A stretch of 64,000 nucleotides of DNA from Candidatus Hydrogenedentota bacterium (lineage in GTDB: Bacteria; Hydrogenedentota; Hydrogenedentia; Hydrogenedentales; JAEUWI01), in the NCBI GenBank assembly GCA_019637335.1, contig JAHBVV010000007.1:181210-245209 (forward strand). The letters run 5' to 3'. Shown here one piece after another: positions 63,146 through 64,000 of this stretch (position 1 is the stretch's first letter; every line of letters starts with the position of its first letter). Under the pieces are notes generated by a model. That model saw only the letters and a list, made by a program, of their open reading frames with translations. It made no database searches and had not been told where the DNA came from. A program made the position numbers and the translations under genes.

Positions 63146-63580
63146 ATGAAAAAGTCGAACAAGGGTTTCACGTTGATTGAACTGATGATCGTGGTCGCCA
63201 TTATCGCGATTATCGCCGCTATCGCCATTCCGAACCTGCTCCGCTCGCGGATGCAGTCGAACGAATCGAGCGCGATCGGTAACCTGCGCACGATCGTGGG
63301 CGCCGAAGTGGCGTACCACGCCGCGAACTATTCCTACACGGCCGCGTTTGCGGACCTGACCGGCGCGACGCCCCCGTTCCTGGATGGCACGTGGGACGGC
63401 ACCACGAAGAGCGGCTACAACTTCGTGCTCGGCGGCGACGCCAACAATTTCACGGCCAACGCGAACGCCGCCGCCTACGGCACGACCGGCAGCAAGGGCT
63501 TTTTCACCGACGCCAGCGGCGTGATCCGCTTCGCGAACGGTGCGGACGCGACGGCTGCGGACGCTCCCATCGGCGAGTAA
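63146..63580 (+). CDS. pilA: Type IV major pilin (PilA-like)
   Basis: The product is 144 aa. GGAGG lies 8 bases before ATG 63146. The prepilin signal is MKKSNKG^FTLIELMIVVAI with cleavage after Gly7 and Glu12 at mature position 5. The hydrophobic helix continues to IAAIAIPNLLRSRMQSNESS, as in delta-proteobacterial and Geobacter-type short pilins. The C-terminal part (VGAEVAYHAANYSYTAAFAD, then a Gly/Ala/Asn-rich beta region) has several aromatic residues and no Cys pair. A sigma-54 promoter and a strong terminator make it a single-gene transcript. Confidence 0.92.
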   Translation: MKKSNKGFTLIELMIVVAIIAIIAAIAIPNLLRSRMQSNESSAIGNLRTIVGAEVAYHAANYSYTAAFADLTGATPPFLDGTWDGTTKSGYNFVLGGDANNFTANANAAAYGTTGSKGFFTDASGVIRFANGADATAADAPIGE

Positions 63581-63605
63581 TCGCAACCAGTCACAGTAGT
63601 GTGCC

Positions 63606-63640
63606 GGCGCCGGGCCTTCGGGTCCGGCGCCCGTTTTTTT
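63606..63640 (+). terminator. Intrinsic terminator of the pilin gene
   Basis: GGCGCCGGGCC-TTCG-GGTCCGGCGCC with a UUCG tetraloop is followed, after CG, by seven T. It begins 26 bases after the stop codon. Confidence 0.93.
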
Positions 63641-63658
63641 GTTTGGAAGGTACCGTGC

Positions 63659-64000
63659 GGAGCGGCTTCGCGCCTTCGGCGCCTCGACAGCCGGGACGGC
63701 TATTCGGCCTGCGGCGGACTTTCAGCCTACTCTTTCGGATGGGACTGACGGATGCTTGTGGGGGGATTGTTCCGCTGTGCGGAACGGTATGCATTCCCAC
63801 GGGGGACCGTGGGAACGAGTTTCGGCATTTGCGCCTTGCGGCGCTGAACACAGCCGGGACGGCTGTGCCACTTTCTTTTCGAGGTGGTTTTAGTAGGAGG
63901 GGGGGGATTTTTTGGAGGCGGGCTCACTTTGCCGCGGACAGGAATGGCCGCGATCCTTTGCGCCTTCGGCGCATTGGACAGCCGGGACGGCTATCCTACA
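63659..64000. repeat. Composite intergenic palindrome repeat, copy C, cut by window edge
   Basis: It contains CGACAGCCGGGACGGCTATT, a GCGCCTTGCGGCGC hairpin, CACAGCCGGGACGGCTGTGCCA, a link (CTTTTCGAGGTGGTTTTAGT), GGCGGGCTCACTTTGCCGCG, and GGACAGCCGGGACGGCTATC at the end. Order and wording match copies A and B. CATTCCCACGGGGGACCGTGGGAACG is an additional palindrome here. No gene is seen. Confidence 0.8.

Overview
The window is G+C-rich DNA from a diderm, flagellated, piliated bacterium. Outer-membrane P-ring and L-ring genes (flgI, flgH) show two membranes. A prepilin with the H-X9-DG type C-terminus, a DUF1080/beta-helix hydrolase, a neutral-ceramidase-like protein, a sulfatase, and surface proteins with long Gly-Glu linkers together resemble Candidatus Hydrogenedentota or a neighbouring PVC-like lineage. 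This placement is inference from gene content; there is no rRNA gene in the window.\n\nLayout. 1-8.6 kb: three tandem paralogous surface proteins built of T5SS/PEP-CTERM-type beta-strand repeats, each ending in a (Glu-Gly)n linker, a conserved Cys and a hydrophobic tail. 8.7-11.9 kb (minus): a two-gene cassette of an ATP-grasp ligase and a large protein whose C-terminal third carries a papain-like Cys/His/Asn layout; this is the best candidate for an undescribed system. 12.6-21.3 kb (minus): one long operon running DUF4097 protein, ECF sigma factor, anti-sigma-like membrane protein, a 995-aa carboxypeptidase-regulatory-repeat protein and two ABC-2 ATPase/permease pairs; an intrinsic terminator at 12190-12210 separates it from the cassette. 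21.5-31 kb: small membrane proteins, an LmbE-type deacetylase, a Tat-exported sulfatase, an ankyrin lipoprotein, a DUF1559-type pseudopilin, a GT-C-like membrane protein, and an FAD oxidoreductase overlapping a methyltransferase. 32.5-34 kb: a toxin-antitoxin island (higB relic, higA, vapBC) interrupted and bracketed by short mobile repeats. 34-43.4 kb: exported catabolic proteins and a Clp-type AAA+ ATPase. 43.4-48.5 kb: two glycosyltransferases and two integral membrane proteins. 49.2-54.2 kb: exported isoaspartyl methyltransferase, membrane spermidine-synthase-like protein, exported nitrilase-family hydrolase and YceI lipoprotein. 54.3-61 kb (minus): flagellar rod/ring operon flgF-flgG-flgA-flgH-flgI-flgJ-(EF-hand)-flgN-flgL behind a sigma-54 promoter. 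61.3-63.6 kb: 5-formyl-THF cyclo-ligase, inositol-monophosphatase family enzyme, and a type IV pilin with its own sigma-54 promoter and terminator.\n\nThe intergenic spaces hold several dispersed repeat families. The clearest is a non-autonomous mobile element (MITE) present three times (29798-30101, 32628-32916, 48598-48981), each with 13-bp terminal inverted repeats and a perfect 8-bp target duplication. A second composite family with CAGCCGGGACGGCT-like palindromes lies at 12.2-12.5, 41.3-41.5 and 63.7-64 kb. A 39-bp repeat brackets vapBC, and large nested palindromes occur at 38.1-38.3 and 45.5-45.7 kb. Every gene-free stretch longer than about 300 bp contains at least one of these repeats, a promoter or a terminator. 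No rRNA, tRNA or CRISPR array was seen.
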